Source: Aquipseudomonas alcaligenes (GTDB lineage: Bacteria; Pseudomonadota; Gammaproteobacteria; Pseudomonadales; Pseudomonadaceae). From it: a DNA stretch of 64,000 nt. Below, one piece after another: positions 55,487 to 64,000 of this stretch. Both the position numbers and the translations under genes were made by a program. How positions within the stretch are numbered: position 1 is the stretch's first letter; each line of letters begins with the position of its first letter. The DNA is taken from NCBI RefSeq assembly GCF_900156545.1, contig NZ_FTNW01000003.1, positions 248,001-312,000 on the forward strand, read 5' to 3'. The notes below the pieces were generated by a model. It was not told the origin of the DNA and made no database searches. It was given only the letters and a program-made list of their open reading frames with translations.

Positions 55487-57439
55487 ATGAACGAGCACAG
55501 CCACTTCCACGAACGCCTGGAAGCCCACGACGACACCGCCATCAACCCCAGCGCCAACACACCCTTGGCCGACCTGATCAACCCGGCCCGGCGCAATGTG
55601 CTCAAGGGCGGCCTGACCCTGGCCGCGCTGGGCTTCTTCGGCGGCGGCCTGGCCGCCTGCTCGAAGGCCACTGCCAGCCCGCTGCTGGGCTTCAAGGGCG
55701 TGCCGGTGCAGCTCGACCCGCAGTTCGACCGCGTGCTGGTGGCCGAGGGCTATCGCGCCGTGCCGTTCTTCTCCTGGGGCGATCCGGTGGAAGCCGGCGC
55801 GCCGGCCTGGAACCCGGACGCCAGCGACGACTGGCAGGCCCAGCTCAAGCAGGCCGGCGACAACCACGACGGCATGAACTTCTTCCCCTTCGCGGGCGAG
55901 ACGGATCGCGGCCTGCTGGTGATGAACCACGAGTACGTCAACCCGCCGCTGCACCCGTCCGGCAAGATCGACCAGAGCCAGCCGCGCCCGCTGGCCGAGG
56001 TGCGCAAGGAGCAGGCGGCCCACGGCGTATCGGTGATCGAAGTGAAGAAGGGCGCCGATGGCCAGTGGCAACGGGTGATGGACTCGCCCTACAACCGCCG
56101 CATCAGCATGCTCACGCCGATGCGCATCGCCGGCCCGCTGGCTGGTCACGCGGTGATGAAGACCGCCAGCGACCCGGCGGGGCTGGAGGTGCTCGGCACC
56201 CTCAACAACTGCGCCACCGGCGTCACCCCCTGGGGCACCTTCCTCACCTGCGAGGAGAACTGGCCCAACTACTTCATCAACCGCGACAAGGCCGACTTCG
56301 AGGCGCGCGTATCGCACAAGCGCTACGGCCTGGCCAAGGAAGGCACCAGCAAGAACTACGCGTGGGAGACTGCCGATCCGCGCTTCGACGCCACGCCCTA
56401 CGCCGACCAGCCCCACGGCGGCCACGTCAACGAGCCGCACCGCTTCGGCTGGGTGGTCGAGATCGACCCCTTCGACCCGCAGGCACAGCCGATCAAGCGC
56501 ACCGCCTTCGGCCGCTTCAGCCGCGAATGCGCGGCGCTGAGCCTGGGCAAGGACGGGCGCATGGCGTTCTACTCCGGCGATGATGCCAAGGGCGAGTACA
56601 TCTACAAGTTCGTCCCCGCCGGCCGCTTCGATGCCGCCAACCCCAAGGCCGCCCGCCACCTGCTCGACGAGGGCACCCTGTACGTCGCGCGCCTCAATGA
56701 CGATGGCTCCGGCCAGTGGCTGGCGCTGGTGCACGGGCAGAACGGCCTGAGCGCCGAGAACGGCTTCGCCAGCCAGGAAGAGGTACTGCTCAACGCCCGC
56801 GCCGCCGCCGACCGCGCCGGTGCCACGCCGATGGACCGCCCCGAGTGGGCCGCCGTGCACCCCACGACCGGCGAGGTCTACGTGACCCTGACCAACAATG
56901 ACGGACGCGGCGACAAGCAACCTACCGACAAGGCCAACCCGCGCCCGCACAACCTGCACGGGCAGATCCTGCGCTTCAACGAGCAGGGCGCCGACCCGAC
57001 CGCCACCGCCTTCGCCTGGGAGCTGTTCCTGCTTGCCGGCGAGGCGCGCGGCGCCAAGGACAAGGACGGCAAGGCGGTGCCGGCCAACCTCACCGGCACC
57101 ATCAATGGCGACCTGTTCTCCTCGCCGGACGGCCTGGCCTTCGACGCCGCCGGGCGCCTGTGGATCCAGACCGACTACGACGACATCGAGCCGGCCATGC
57201 ACAACATGGGCTGCAACCAGCTGCTCTGCGCCGACCCCGCCACCCGCGAGGTGCGCCGCTTCCTGGTCGGCCCGCGCGGCTGCGAGATCACCGGCCTGGC
57301 CTGGAGCCCGGACGGCAAGGCCATGTGGGCCAATATCCAGCACCCTGGCCTCAGCTTCCCGGCCAGCGACGGCAAGACCCGCCCGCGCTCGACCACGCTG
57401 CTGATCACCCGAAATGATGGCGGGGTGATCGGCAGCTGA
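55487..57439 (+). CDS. phoX: PhoX-family alkaline phosphatase, Tat-exported
   Basis: A 650-residue protein of the PhoX (DUF839) family, iron- and calcium-dependent periplasmic phosphatases induced by phosphate shortage. A Tat signal lies at about 33-60: twin arginines R35/R36 in INPARRNVLKGGLTLAALGF. Family motifs are LGTLNNCATGVTPWGTFLTC, EENWPNYF, HRFGWVVEIDPFDP and GCEITGLAWSPDGKAMWANI. It ends the phytase/TonB cluster and could strip phosphate from phytate breakdown products. I see no Pho box of its own; it probably shares the cluster's control or an unseen promoter. Confidence 0.94.
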   Translation: MNEHSHFHERLEAHDDTAINPSANTPLADLINPARRNVLKGGLTLAALGFFGGGLAACSKATASPLLGFKGVPVQLDPQFDRVLVAEGYRAVPFFSWGDPVEAGAPAWNPDASDDWQAQLKQAGDNHDGMNFFPFAGETDRGLLVMNHEYVNPPLHPSGKIDQSQPRPLAEVRKEQAAHGVSVIEVKKGADGQWQRVMDSPYNRRISMLTPMRIAGPLAGHAVMKTASDPAGLEVLGTLNNCATGVTPWGTFLTCEENWPNYFINRDKADFEARVSHKRYGLAKEGTSKNYAWETADPRFDATPYADQPHGGHVNEPHRFGWVVEIDPFDPQAQPIKRTAFGRFSRECAALSLGKDGRMAFYSGDDAKGEYIYKFVPAGRFDAANPKAARHLLDEGTLYVARLNDDGSGQWLALVHGQNGLSAENGFASQEEVLLNARAAADRAGATPMDRPEWAAVHPTTGEVYVTLTNNDGRGDKQPTDKANPRPHNLHGQILRFNEQGADPTATAFAWELFLLAGEARGAKDKDGKAVPANLTGTINGDLFSSPDGLAFDAAGRLWIQTDYDDIEPAMHNMGCNQLLCADPATREVRRFLVGPRGCEITGLAWSPDGKAMWANIQHPGLSFPASDGKTRPRSTTLLITRNDGGVIGS

Positions 57440-57452
57440 GGCCACTTCGAGC

Positions 57453-57500
57453 AGGGCGGGTGCAACTCGCGTGGGCGGCTGCGCGGGTTGCACCCGCCCT
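57453..57500. repeat. Inverted repeat after phoX, possible terminator
   Basis: AGGGCGGGTGCAACTCGCG at 57453-57471 pairs with CGCGGGTTGCACCCGCCCT at 57482-57500 with one bulge-like mismatch and a 10-nt loop. It could also stop transcription, although no T run follows. Confidence 0.75.
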
Positions 57501-57552
57501 ACGGATGGGACTCGGCGCTAGAATGTCGCTCTGTTTTCATGAGGGGCGACAT

Positions 57553-57966
57553 ATGAGCGAGCAGTACGGTGTCGGCGACGCATCCTACCGGGCGGCCGGG
57601 GGTATCGAGGGCCTGCGCCGGCTGGTCGACGATTTCTACCGCTGCATGGACGAGCTGCCCGAGGCGGCCGCCGTGCGCGCCATGCACCCGGCCAGCCTGG
57701 AGATGTCGCGCGACAAGCTGGCCTGCTTCCTCAGCGGCTGGCTCGGTGGCCCCAGGCTGTTCGCCGAGCGCTACGGCTCGATTGCCATTCCCGCGTTCCA
57801 TGCCCAGTGGCCGATCGACGAGGCCCAGGCCGAGGTCTGGCTGACCTGCATGGCCCAGGCCATCGCGCGGCAGGACTACGCGCCGGCCTTCGCCGAGTAC
57901 CTGCTGACCCAGCTGCGCGTGCCGGCCCGGCGTATCGTCCAGGCCAGCGCCGCGCGGCATGGCTGA
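57553..57966 (+). CDS. Truncated haemoglobin, group II-like
   Basis: A 137-residue globin. The helical pattern (IEGLRRLVDDFYRCMDELPE; KLACFLSGWLGGPRLFAERY) fits truncated haemoglobins, with proximal-type H83 in FHAQWPI and a Trp at AEVWLTCMAQAI. Such proteins bind oxygen or NO and are often cytoplasmic. Start 57553 is favoured by family length and GAGGGG upstream; an earlier frame to 57460 is not coding. It overlaps the ogt-like gene by 8 bp. Confidence 0.87.
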   Translation: MSEQYGVGDASYRAAGGIEGLRRLVDDFYRCMDELPEAAAVRAMHPASLEMSRDKLACFLSGWLGGPRLFAERYGSIAIPAFHAQWPIDEAQAEVWLTCMAQAIARQDYAPAFAEYLLTQLRVPARRIVQASAARHG

Positions 57967-58489
57967 GGGCGCAGACATGGCTCAGCTGCGCGGCGACCTG
58001 ATCGATACCCCGCTGGGCCGCATGATCGCCCTGGTGGACGGGAAGGGCGCCCTGCAGCGCCTGGAGTTCCTCGATGAGGCCTCGGGCGAGCCGCTGTGCT
58101 GGCGAGGCGCAGCGGTGCAGCGCGAGTCGGCCGCCGTGGCCCCGGTTGCCCGGCAGTTGCAGGAATACTTCGCCGGCCGCCTTCGGGTCTTCGACCTGCC
58201 GCTGGCGCCCCAGGGCAACGCCTTTCTCCAGGAAGCCTGGCAGCACCTGCGCCAGGTGCCCTATGGCACCGCCCTGAGCTATGGCCAGCTGGCCCTGAAG
58301 CTCAATCGCCAGACTTCGGCGCGCGCCGTGGGCCGCGCCAATGCGCTCAACCCCATCGCCATCATCGTGCCCTGCCACCGCATCATCGGCGCCGACGGCA
58401 AGCTCACCGGCTACGCCGGCGGCCTGCCGCGCAAGCAGGCGCTGCTGGAACTGGAAGGTGTGCTGGCGCGGCAGTCCTCGCTGCTCTGA
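57959..58489 (+). CDS. ogt: Methylated-DNA--protein-cysteine methyltransferase (Ogt type)
   Basis: A 176-residue DNA repair protein that takes O6-alkyl groups from guanine on to its active cysteine. The active site PCHRI (Cys139) and LSYGQLALKL, followed by ARAVGRANALNPIAIIVPC, are diagnostic. Start at 57959 overlaps the globin stop by 8 bp; an ATG at 57977 after GAGGGCG is equally possible. It is 48 bp upstream of polB, another repair gene, and may be cotranscribed. Confidence 0.94.
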   Translation: MAEGADMAQLRGDLIDTPLGRMIALVDGKGALQRLEFLDEASGEPLCWRGAAVQRESAAVAPVARQLQEYFAGRLRVFDLPLAPQGNAFLQEAWQHLRQVPYGTALSYGQLALKLNRQTSARAVGRANALNPIAIIVPCHRIIGADGKLTGYAGGLPRKQALLELEGVLARQSSLL

Positions 58490-58537
58490 GCGGCGCGCCG
58501 GTAGAATGCGTAGCATCACCGCATCCGAGAATTCGTC

Positions 58538-60889
58538 GTGGAGTTACAGCCAGGCTTCGTCCTGACCCGCCACTGGCGCGACACCGCCGCCGGCAGCGAG
58601 GTGGAATTCTGGCTGGCCACGGACGCCGGCCCGCGTCGCCTGCGTCTGGCGCCGCAGCCGGCGGTGGCCTTCGTGCCGTTGCAGCAACGTGCGCAGGCGC
58701 AAGCGCTGCTGCAGGGCGAGCGCGGCGTGGAGTTGCGCGAGCTGGGCCTGCGCGACTTCCACCAGCGCCCGGTGCTCGGCCTGTACTGCGCCTCCTATCG
58801 CCAGCTGCTGAAGCTGGAAAAGCGCCTGCGCGAGGCCGGCGTGGAGGTCTACGAGGCCGACATCCGGCCGCCCGAGCGCTACCTGATGGAGCGCTTCATC
58901 ACCGCGCCGGTGCTGTTTGCCGGCACGCCGGATGCCGAGGGCGTGCTGTGCAACGGCCTGCTCAAGCCGGCGCCGGACTACCGCCCGCAGCTGCGCCTGG
59001 CCTCGCTGGACATCGAGACCAGCGAGCGCGGCGAGCTGTATTCCATCGCCGTGGAAGGTTGCGGCCAGCGCCAGGTGTACATGCTCGGCGAGGGCGCGGC
59101 GGTGGACGACTTCGACCTGACCTACTGCGCCAGCCGCGCCGAGTTGCTGCAGCGACTGAATGACTGGCTGGCCGCGCATGACCCGGACGCCATCATCGGC
59201 TGGAACCTGGTGCAGTTCGACCTGCGCGTGCTGCTGGCCCACTCCCGCGAGCTCAAGGTGCCGCTGCGCCTCGGTCGCGACGGCGGCGAGCTGCACTGGC
59301 GCGAGCACCGCAGCCACAACCACTACTTCGCCGAGGCGGCCGGGCGGCTGATCATCGACGGCATCGAGGCGCTGCGTTCGGCGACCTGGAACTTTCCCTC
59401 GTTCAGCCTGGAAAACGTCGCCCAGACCCTGCTCGGCGAGGGCAAGGCGATCGACACGCCCTACGAGCGGATGGACGAGATCAACCGCATGTTCGCCGAG
59501 GACAAGCCGGCCCTGGCCCGCTACAACCTCAAGGACTGCGAGCTGGTCACGCGCATCTTCGCCCACACCCGGCTGATCGACTTCCTCCTCGAACGCGCCG
59601 CCGTCACCGGCCTGCAGGCCGACCGCAGCGGCGGCTCGGTGGCCGCCTTCACCCACCTGTACCTGCCGCCCATGCATCGCCTGGGCTTCGTCGCGCCCAA
59701 CCTGGGCGACATGCAGGGCGACAGCAGCCCCGGCGGCTTCGTCATGGATTCGCGCCCCGGTCTGTACGAATCAGTGCTGGTGCTGGACTACAAGAGCCTG
59801 TACCCCTCGATCATCCGCACCTTCCTGATCGACCCGGTCGGGCTGATCGAAGGCCTGCGCGAACCCGATGATGCGCACTCGGTGGCCGGTTTCCGTGGCG
59901 CGCGCTTCTCGCGCACCCGGCATGCCCTGCCGGCCATGGTCGAGCGCGTCTGGCAGGGCCGCGAGGCGGCCAAGCGCGCCGGCAACGCGGCGCTGTCGCA
60001 GGCGCTGAAGATCATCATGAATTCCTTCTACGGTGTGCTCGGCTCCAGCGGCTGCCGCTTCTTCGACCCGCGCCTGGCCTCGTCCATCACCCTGCGCGGG
60101 CACGAGATCATGCGCCGCACCCGCGAGCTGATCGAGGCCGAGGGCTACCAGGTGATCTATGGCGACACCGACTCCACCTTCGTCTGGCTCGGCCGTGCGC
60201 ACGAGAACGAAGCGGCGACGGCCATCGGCCGGGCGCTGGTCGAGCGGGTCAACCAGTGGTGGCGCGAGCACCTGCAGGCCGAGATGGGCCTGACCAGCGC
60301 CCTGGAACTGCAGTTCGAAACCCATTACCTGCGCTTTCTGATGCCCACGGTGCGGGGTGCCGAGGAGGGCAGCAAGAAGCGCTACGCCGGTCTGGTCAGG
60401 CGCGCCGACGGGCGTGACGAGATGGTGTTCAAGGGTCTGGAAACGGTGCGTACCGACTGGTCGCCGCTGGCCCAGCAGTTCCAGCAGGAGCTGTACCGCC
60501 TGATCTTCGCGCGCCAGCCGCACCGCGACTATGTGCGTGACTACGTGCAGCGCACCCTGGATGGCGAGCTGGACGAGTTACTGGTGTACCGCAAGCGGCT
60601 CAAGCGCAACCTCACCGACTACCCGCGCAATGTGCCGCCGCATGTGCGCGCCGCGCGCCTGGCCGACGAACACAACGACCGCCTCGGCCGCCCCCGGCAG
60701 TACCGCCGCGGCGCCTGGATCGGCTACCTGATCACCGTCGCCGGCCCCGAGCCGCTGGAAACCCGGCGCTCGGCCATCGACTACGACCACTACATCCAGC
60801 GTCAGCTGCGGCCGGTGGCGGACGCCATCCTACCCTTCGTGGGTGACGACTTCGCGGCGCTGATCGAGCGCCAGCTCGGGCTGTTCTGA
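58538..60889 (+). CDS. polB: DNA polymerase II
   Basis: A 783-residue family-B polymerase used in translesion and replication restart. The N-terminal exonuclease domain has the Exo I motif SLDIET (D158, E160); the polymerase motifs are [10 protein letters not shown] (D417) and YGDTDST (from Y541). [20 protein letters not shown] is the finger motif. Length fits Pol II. GTG start at 58538. Its last 60 bp overlap the convergent GGDEF gene on the other strand. Confidence 0.97.
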   Translation: MELQPGFVLTRHWRDTAAGSEVEFWLATDAGPRRLRLAPQPAVAFVPLQQRAQAQALLQGERGVELRELGLRDFHQRPVLGLYCASYRQLLKLEKRLREAGVEVYEADIRPPERYLMERFITAPVLFAGTPDAEGVLCNGLLKPAPDYRPQLRLASLDIETSERGELYSIAVEGCGQRQVYMLGEGAAVDDFDLTYCASRAELLQRLNDWLAAHDPDAIIGWNLVQFDLRVLLAHSRELKVPLRLGRDGGELHWREHRSHNHYFAEAAGRLIIDGIEALRSATWNFPSFSLENVAQTLLGEGKAIDTPYERMDEINRMFAEDKPALARYNLKDCELVTRIFAHTRLIDFLLERAAVTGLQADRSGGSVAAFTHLYLPPMHRLGFVAPNLGDMQGDSSPGGFVMDSRPGLYESVLVLDYKSLYPSIIRTFLIDPVGLIEGLREPDDAHSVAGFRGARFSRTRHALPAMVERVWQGREAAKRAGNAALSQALKIIMNSFYGVLGSSGCRFFDPRLASSITLRGHEIMRRTRELIEAEGYQVIYGDTDSTFVWLGRAHENEAATAIGRALVERVNQWWREHLQAEMGLTSALELQFETHYLRFLMPTVRGAEEGSKKRYAGLVRRADGRDEMVFKGLETVRTDWSPLAQQFQQELYRLIFARQPHRDYVRDYVQRTLDGELDELLVYRKRLKRNLTDYPRNVPPHVRAARLADEHNDRLGRPRQYRRGAWIGYLITVAGPEPLETRRSAIDYDHYIQRQLRPVADAILPFVGDDFAALIERQLGLF

Positions 60890-62257
60890 GGTCTGTGCCA
60901 GGCACGCACGGTCACGCCCCTGCGTCTTGGACTGATAGAGCGCCTCGTCGGCGCGCTGCAGCAGGTCGTTGACGCTGTCCCCGGCACTGAGCTGGGCAAC
61001 CCCCGCACTCAGCGTGCACGGCTTGCCGGTGCACAGCGGCAGGCTCCGCGCCTGCGCCAGGATGCGCTCGGCCAGCTGCAGTGCCTGCTCGCCATGGGTT
61101 TCCGGGCAGATCAGCAGAAATTCCTCGCCGCCCCAGCGCCCCAGGCAGTCGCCCTGGCGTACGGCACGTGCCAGCAGCGCGGCGATGTCGCACAGCACCT
61201 GGTCGCCGACCAGATGGCCATGCTGATCGTTCACCACCTTGAAGTGGTCGATGTCGAACAGCACCACCGCCAGCGGCCGATGATGGCGGCGCGCGGTTTC
61301 AACGGTGCCCTGGCTGAACCGATTGAGCTGCTTGCGGTTGGCCAGGCCGGTCAGCGCGTCCGTGACCGCCTGGCGCGCCAGCTTGCGGTTCGCCCGGCGC
61401 AGGCGCACCACCCAGAACAGGTTGCTGGCCAGGATCAGCACGAACACCGCGACCACCTGCAGCAGCAGGCGATAGTCGACCGGCGTCTCCACCCGTACCG
61501 ACACGTAGCGATTGACGATGGCGTTGACCTCGTCCGGGGTGAGCGTGGCGATGGCCTGATCGAGGATGTCGCGCAGCATCGGCTCCGAGCGCAGCACGCC
61601 GATGCGGAACAGGTTGTCCAGTTCCGGCACCTGGCCGGCGATCTTCAGGTTGAACCAGCCCTCGTTCTTGATGGTGTCTGCGGCCATCACCAGCGAGCGC
61701 AGGGTGAACTCGGCCTGGCGCTCGTTGACCAGGCGCAAGGCCTCCGCCTCGCTGCCGACGATCACGAACTGCAGGCCGGGGTAGAGGCGGCGCAGCTTTT
61801 CCTCGACCGAGGTACCCGAGGGCAGGGCGATGCGGGCGCCGACGAAGTCGCCCAGGCTGGCGACGCTGGGGTGCTCCTCGCGGCTGATCAGCACATTGGC
61901 GTCGGTGAAGTAGGGCTGGGTGAACAGCAGCCAGGCGTCGCGGTCCGGGCTCTGGTTGAGAAAGCCGAGCAACTGGCACTCGCCAGCCTTGGAAGCGGCC
62001 AGCGAGGCATCCCAGTCCGGCGTGACGTGGATACGCAGCGTCAGCCCGGCGCGGCTGGCCAGCAGGCGCAGCAGGTCGGCGGCGATGCCCTCATGCTCGC
62101 CCCGGGCATTGAGGCGCTCGAACGGCGCCCAGTCCGGGTCGACACACATACTGATTTCGGGGTGGGCGCGCACATAGGCCTGCTGCTCCGGTGACAGCGC
62201 CACATCACCCCAGGCGTGGGCGCAGAGCAGGCCCAACATCAACAACAGATACCGCAC
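60830..62257 (-). CDS. Diguanylate cyclase with periplasmic solute-binding (SBP_bac_3) sensor
   Basis: A 475-residue inner-membrane enzyme: signal peptide or N-terminal anchor ([14 protein letters not shown]), an SBP_bac_3-type periplasmic domain (about 20-255; [20 protein letters not shown] opens it), one transmembrane helix (about 260-285) and a GGDEF domain with GGEEF at 376-380. The I-site RQGD lies five residues before it. So it probably makes c-di-GMP when a small polar ligand, such as an amino acid, binds outside. It overlaps the polB 3' end by 60 bp on the opposite strand. Confidence 0.93.
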   Translation of the reverse strand: MRYLLLMLGLLCAHAWGDVALSPEQQAYVRAHPEISMCVDPDWAPFERLNARGEHEGIAADLLRLLASRAGLTLRIHVTPDWDASLAASKAGECQLLGFLNQSPDRDAWLLFTQPYFTDANVLISREEHPSVASLGDFVGARIALPSGTSVEEKLRRLYPGLQFVIVGSEAEALRLVNERQAEFTLRSLVMAADTIKNEGWFNLKIAGQVPELDNLFRIGVLRSEPMLRDILDQAIATLTPDEVNAIVNRYVSVRVETPVDYRLLLQVVAVFVLILASNLFWVVRLRRANRKLARQAVTDALTGLANRKQLNRFSQGTVETARRHHRPLAVVLFDIDHFKVVNDQHGHLVGDQVLCDIAALLARAVRQGDCLGRWGGEEFLLICPETHGEQALQLAERILAQARSLPLCTGKPCTLSAGVAQLSAGDSVNDLLQRADEALYQSKTQGRDRACLAQTSEQPELALDQRREVVTHEG

Positions 62258-62914
62258 GAACCGTCTCCCGGTCGATCTGCAAAAACGTCCGGGCTGACCG
62301 GTACGCGCAGAGCATACCGCTGCTACCGGCGCTCTGCAGCCTGTGCTGATACAGGGCTGTCCGGGCGCGCTTCAGCCGTGCGGCGTGGCCGCGAGGCCGG
62401 TTCCTGCGCGTTCACTGAGCTTCACGCCCTGCGGGCGGCAGCGGAAGCATTTGCATTGATTGACGGGTTGCCGATAGGTACGGCAGATGATGGGTGTACT
62501 CATGATGAATGCTCATGTCGGGCGCGCCGGCGTTGTGCCTGGGCGCGCATGCGTTATGACCGGCAAGCCAGGCATGCGTTCGCAAGCTGGATCAGCGGCG
62601 GCTAGTTGTCTCGACAGGAGGTGACGCCAGTAGGGACGATTGAGATCAAGCAGAACAGCTGCACGAACCTTGTCGAACAAGGCACTGCAGGGGAGGGCGG
62701 CTTGCATCAATGCTGCACAGTGCATCTGCTCCTGATCTCAGGGGGGCAGAGCGTGTGCTCAAGTGGAGTGGTGTTCCAGATACATGCCAGGTCCGGGAAG
62801 GACTGCATTGCCGCATGGCTCAGGATGGCCGTTGCCATCTGTGCCTATCACCTTGCGGGGGCGGCACCATAACACGTTGCGGCGGCCGATTGTTGATTTT
62901 TTGATCAGAAAAGA
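62258..62914. other. Gene-poor stretch before the island border
   Basis: These 657 bp hold no gene I can support. The longest frames (for example a minus-strand one at 62513-62725 and a plus-strand one at 62216-62605) lack a ribosome-binding site, normal codon bias and recognisable motifs. Composition drops gradually from the chromosomal level. It may be a decayed remnant or regulatory space between the chromosome and the island. Confidence 0.5.
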
Positions 62915-62949
62915 AAAACCCTGATCTTCGGCAGGGAAATCAGGGTTTT
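62915..62949 (-). terminator. Strong hairpin terminator next to the tRNA remnant
   Basis: AAAACCCTGAT (62915-62925) pairs with ATCAGGGTTTT (62939-62949), an 11-bp perfect stem with a 13-nt loop. On the minus strand it is followed by a T-rich tract, as expected for the end of a tRNA transcript coming from the right. Confidence 0.88.
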
Positions 62950-62953
62950 GATT

Positions 62954-62977
62954 TGGTGGGTGGGGAGGATTTGAACC
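62954..62977 (-). repeat. tRNA 3'-end remnant, putative attachment site (island left border)
   Basis: On the minus strand the 24 nt read GGTTCAAATCC, then TCCCCACCCACCA, in continuous order: a T-loop with the universal TTCAAAT and an acceptor ending in CCA. The bases to its right do not pair as a T stem or continue into a tRNA, so only the 3' part is present. It lies just upstream, in transcription order, of the terminator. This is the classic left-behind fragment of integration in a tRNA gene. It is one base short of a normal 3' end by my count, so the tRNA identity is left open. Confidence 0.55.
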
Positions 62978-63171
62978 AGCTTCCAATTCTGTTCGTTGAT
63001 GGTCTGCGTATGCCAAGGCTGGTAAATGCGCGCTTCCTACTCTGGTCGATCTGGCTAGTCTCGGCATTTTTAGGTCAGTGATTTCGACACTTTTCGACGC
63101 GCTCACTAGACAGCCTAAATATCTCGATTTAGCTTTCTTGCAGGTATTCGGTGGTTTTACTTGGGGGTTTG

Positions 63172-63711
63172 ATGAATATTACAGATGCTTCTCTCGGATC
63201 TATTTTTGCTGCTGTTGTGGCTGGTGCAATTTCCTTGATTAGTTTGGTTATTAGTAAGGAGAACAAGACTTCGGAGTTTCGGCAGCTCTGGATTGATTCT
63301 CTGCGCTCAGAGCTTTCTTTGTATGTTTCTCACTCCATGGAGATTTATCGTCATCGTCGATGGGAAAAGGAGCAGCATGGAGAGAAATGGGAGTCTATAG
63401 TGGATAGCTATTTGAAGGCGAATGAGCTGATTACAAAAATACGCCTCAGACTTAATCCTAAGGAGAAGTCATCTCGAAAGATACTTTCAATGTTGCGGGA
63501 GTATGAGGTTATGTTTTCAGATAATGCTATTCCTGAAGATCGAGACTTTAATAGGTTAAATCATGCTTTTGTAGGGGAGTCTCAGCGACTATTAAAGTCG
63601 GAATGGAACCGGGTTAGGAATGGTGAGATTGTTTTTCAAGTTGTCAGGTCGGCGTCTTTTTCTGTTCTTATGGTTGGCTTGATCGCGCTGGCTTATTATT
63701 TTTACATGTGA
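63172..63711 (+). CDS. Hypothetical protein with terminal membrane segments
   Basis: A 179-residue protein with an N-terminal hydrophobic helix (about 9-27, SIFAAVVAGAISLISLVIS) and a C-terminal one (about 160-178, SVLMVGLIALAYYFY), enclosing a charged helical cytoplasmic or periplasmic domain of about 130 residues. I do not recognise a family. ATG at 63172 follows a GGGGG run; a GTG at 63151 is an alternative. Codon use is AT-rich. Small two-helix membrane proteins with a soluble core occur in anti-phage islands, but no motif here supports that. Confidence 0.75.
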   Translation: MNITDASLGSIFAAVVAGAISLISLVISKENKTSEFRQLWIDSLRSELSLYVSHSMEIYRHRRWEKEQHGEKWESIVDSYLKANELITKIRLRLNPKEKSSRKILSMLREYEVMFSDNAIPEDRDFNRLNHAFVGESQRLLKSEWNRVRNGEIVFQVVRSASFSVLMVGLIALAYYFYM

Positions 63712-63741
63712 TTGCTGTAATTTTGCTTGGGGGTGCGTCTT

Positions 63742-64000
63742 GTGGAGTTGGCTCGGTATGCAGAGATAATTAGTAATCTTGAGATGCTCATCTCTGTGGG
63801 TAGACAGGTTTCAGAGAGGCTGGTTGGTGCTGCCCCAGATGCGCTTCATCAAAGTTATGCTGATCCAATTTTCGTAAAGTTATTGTGTCATGCGATTAGT
63901 TTACATAAGTTGTCGCCGGCATCTGATTTGATGGAAGGGCAGTTGTGGGATATGCCTTCGGCATGTGCGGTTGCTCGATGTATTATTGAGGCTCACGATG
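63742..64000 (+). CDS. Hypothetical protein, N-terminal part (cut by window end)
   Basis: A frame open to the last base starts at GTG 63742 after GGGGGTG, 30 bp after the stop of the previous gene. The visible 86 residues begin VELARYAEIISNLEMLISVG and include KLLCHAISLHKLSP and DMPSACAVARCIIEAHD. It reads as helical and resembles uncharacterised proteins of the DUF5677-like kind, recalled only by pattern. Same AT-rich codon use as its neighbour, so probably the same cargo operon. Confidence 0.65.
   Translation, partial: MELARYAEIISNLEMLISVGRQVSERLVGAAPDALHQSYADPIFVKLLCHAISLHKLSPASDLMEGQLWDMPSACAVARCIIEAHD

Larger units (their letters stand above)
62954..64000. mobile_element. Left end of a putative genomic island (continues past the window)
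   Basis: From the tRNA remnant onwards the DNA becomes AT-rich with A/T-ending codons (AAT, GAT, TTT frequent), unlike the 66 percent GC-type coding before it, and the genes have no recognisable Pseudomonas core homologue. Attachment by tRNA recombination is supported by the remnant; an integrase and the intact tRNA should lie beyond base 64000 if the model is right. About 190 bp from the border to the first gene is non-coding. Confidence 0.55.

Noticed and set aside
62216..62725. Open frames of 129 (plus) and 70 (minus) residues in the gene-poor stretch
   Set aside because: They lack a ribosome-binding site, conserved motifs and normal codon bias; the plus-strand one starts inside the cyclase gene on the other strand.
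62954..63030. A complete tRNA gene
   Set aside because: Only the T-loop-to-CCA part is present. The sequence to its right forms neither the T-stem partner nor anticodon or D arms.

Overview
The window is high-GC DNA with the codon bias, gene content and REP-type palindromic repeats of a Pseudomonas chromosome. The strongest pointers are a desT-desC-desB fatty acid desaturation locus beside ureE-ureF-ureG-hupE (an order I recall from P. aeruginosa), an aliphatic amidase nearly identical in its catalytic region to P. aeruginosa AmiE and followed by an AmiB-like ATPase, a hut cluster under a HutC repressor, and a polB gene. The last 1 kb differs: it is visibly AT-rich and starts at a tRNA 3'-end remnant, so the window appears to end inside a genomic island.

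Layout. 1-1262: end of a chemoreceptor gene and a TatD-type hydrolase. 1354-15225: a short-chain amide/urea nitrogen module. A very large hybrid kinase with an NCS1-permease-like membrane domain and a LuxR-type response regulator are transcribed leftwards. A five-gene UrtABCDE-like ABC transporter, formamidase FmdA, zinc-ribbon protein FmdB, amidase AmiE and AAA+ protein AmiB are transcribed rightwards. A 14-bp motif lies upstream of both the transporter and fmdA and is a good candidate site for the response regulator. 15270-23549: RhlE helicase, a PAS/REC-CheC pair, a solute-binding protein/diguanylate cyclase pair, MscS, a LOG-family protein and an orphan periplasmic binding protein. 23593-25979: HupE/UreJ and urease accessory genes without urease structural genes. 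26133-29314: DesT repressor, its operators, DesC and DesB, then a small secreted protein. 29475-34683: a YbhN-like membrane protein, a YdeP-type molybdoenzyme, FdhD and a LysR regulator.

35034-43122: sodium:solute symporter and histidine utilisation genes hutI-hutG-hutU-hutH-hutC, with HutC-type operators before hutI. HutG here is the arginase-type formimidoylglutamase, which releases formamide; the FmdA/AmiE module could consume it. 43210-44900: a two-gene ABC exporter. 44965-48398: L-serine dehydratase, an AraC regulator and a membrane protein with a degenerate GGDEF domain.

48648-57439: a probable phosphate-starvation phytate module. It has a Pho-box-like site, a TonB-dependent receptor, a lipoprotein phytase with two beta-propeller repeats, its own TolQ/TolR/TonB energiser and a Tat-exported PhoX phosphatase. 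I consider this and the transporter-fused kinase the most interesting parts of the window. 57553-62257: truncated globin, Ogt-type DNA methyltransferase, DNA polymerase II and a periplasmic-binding diguanylate cyclase. 62258-64000: a gene-poor stretch, a terminator with the tRNA 3' fragment, and two AT-rich island genes, the second cut by the window end.

All calls come from reading the sequence; no database search was run, so family names are recognition-based and gene starts are chosen by ribosome-binding-site position and family length.
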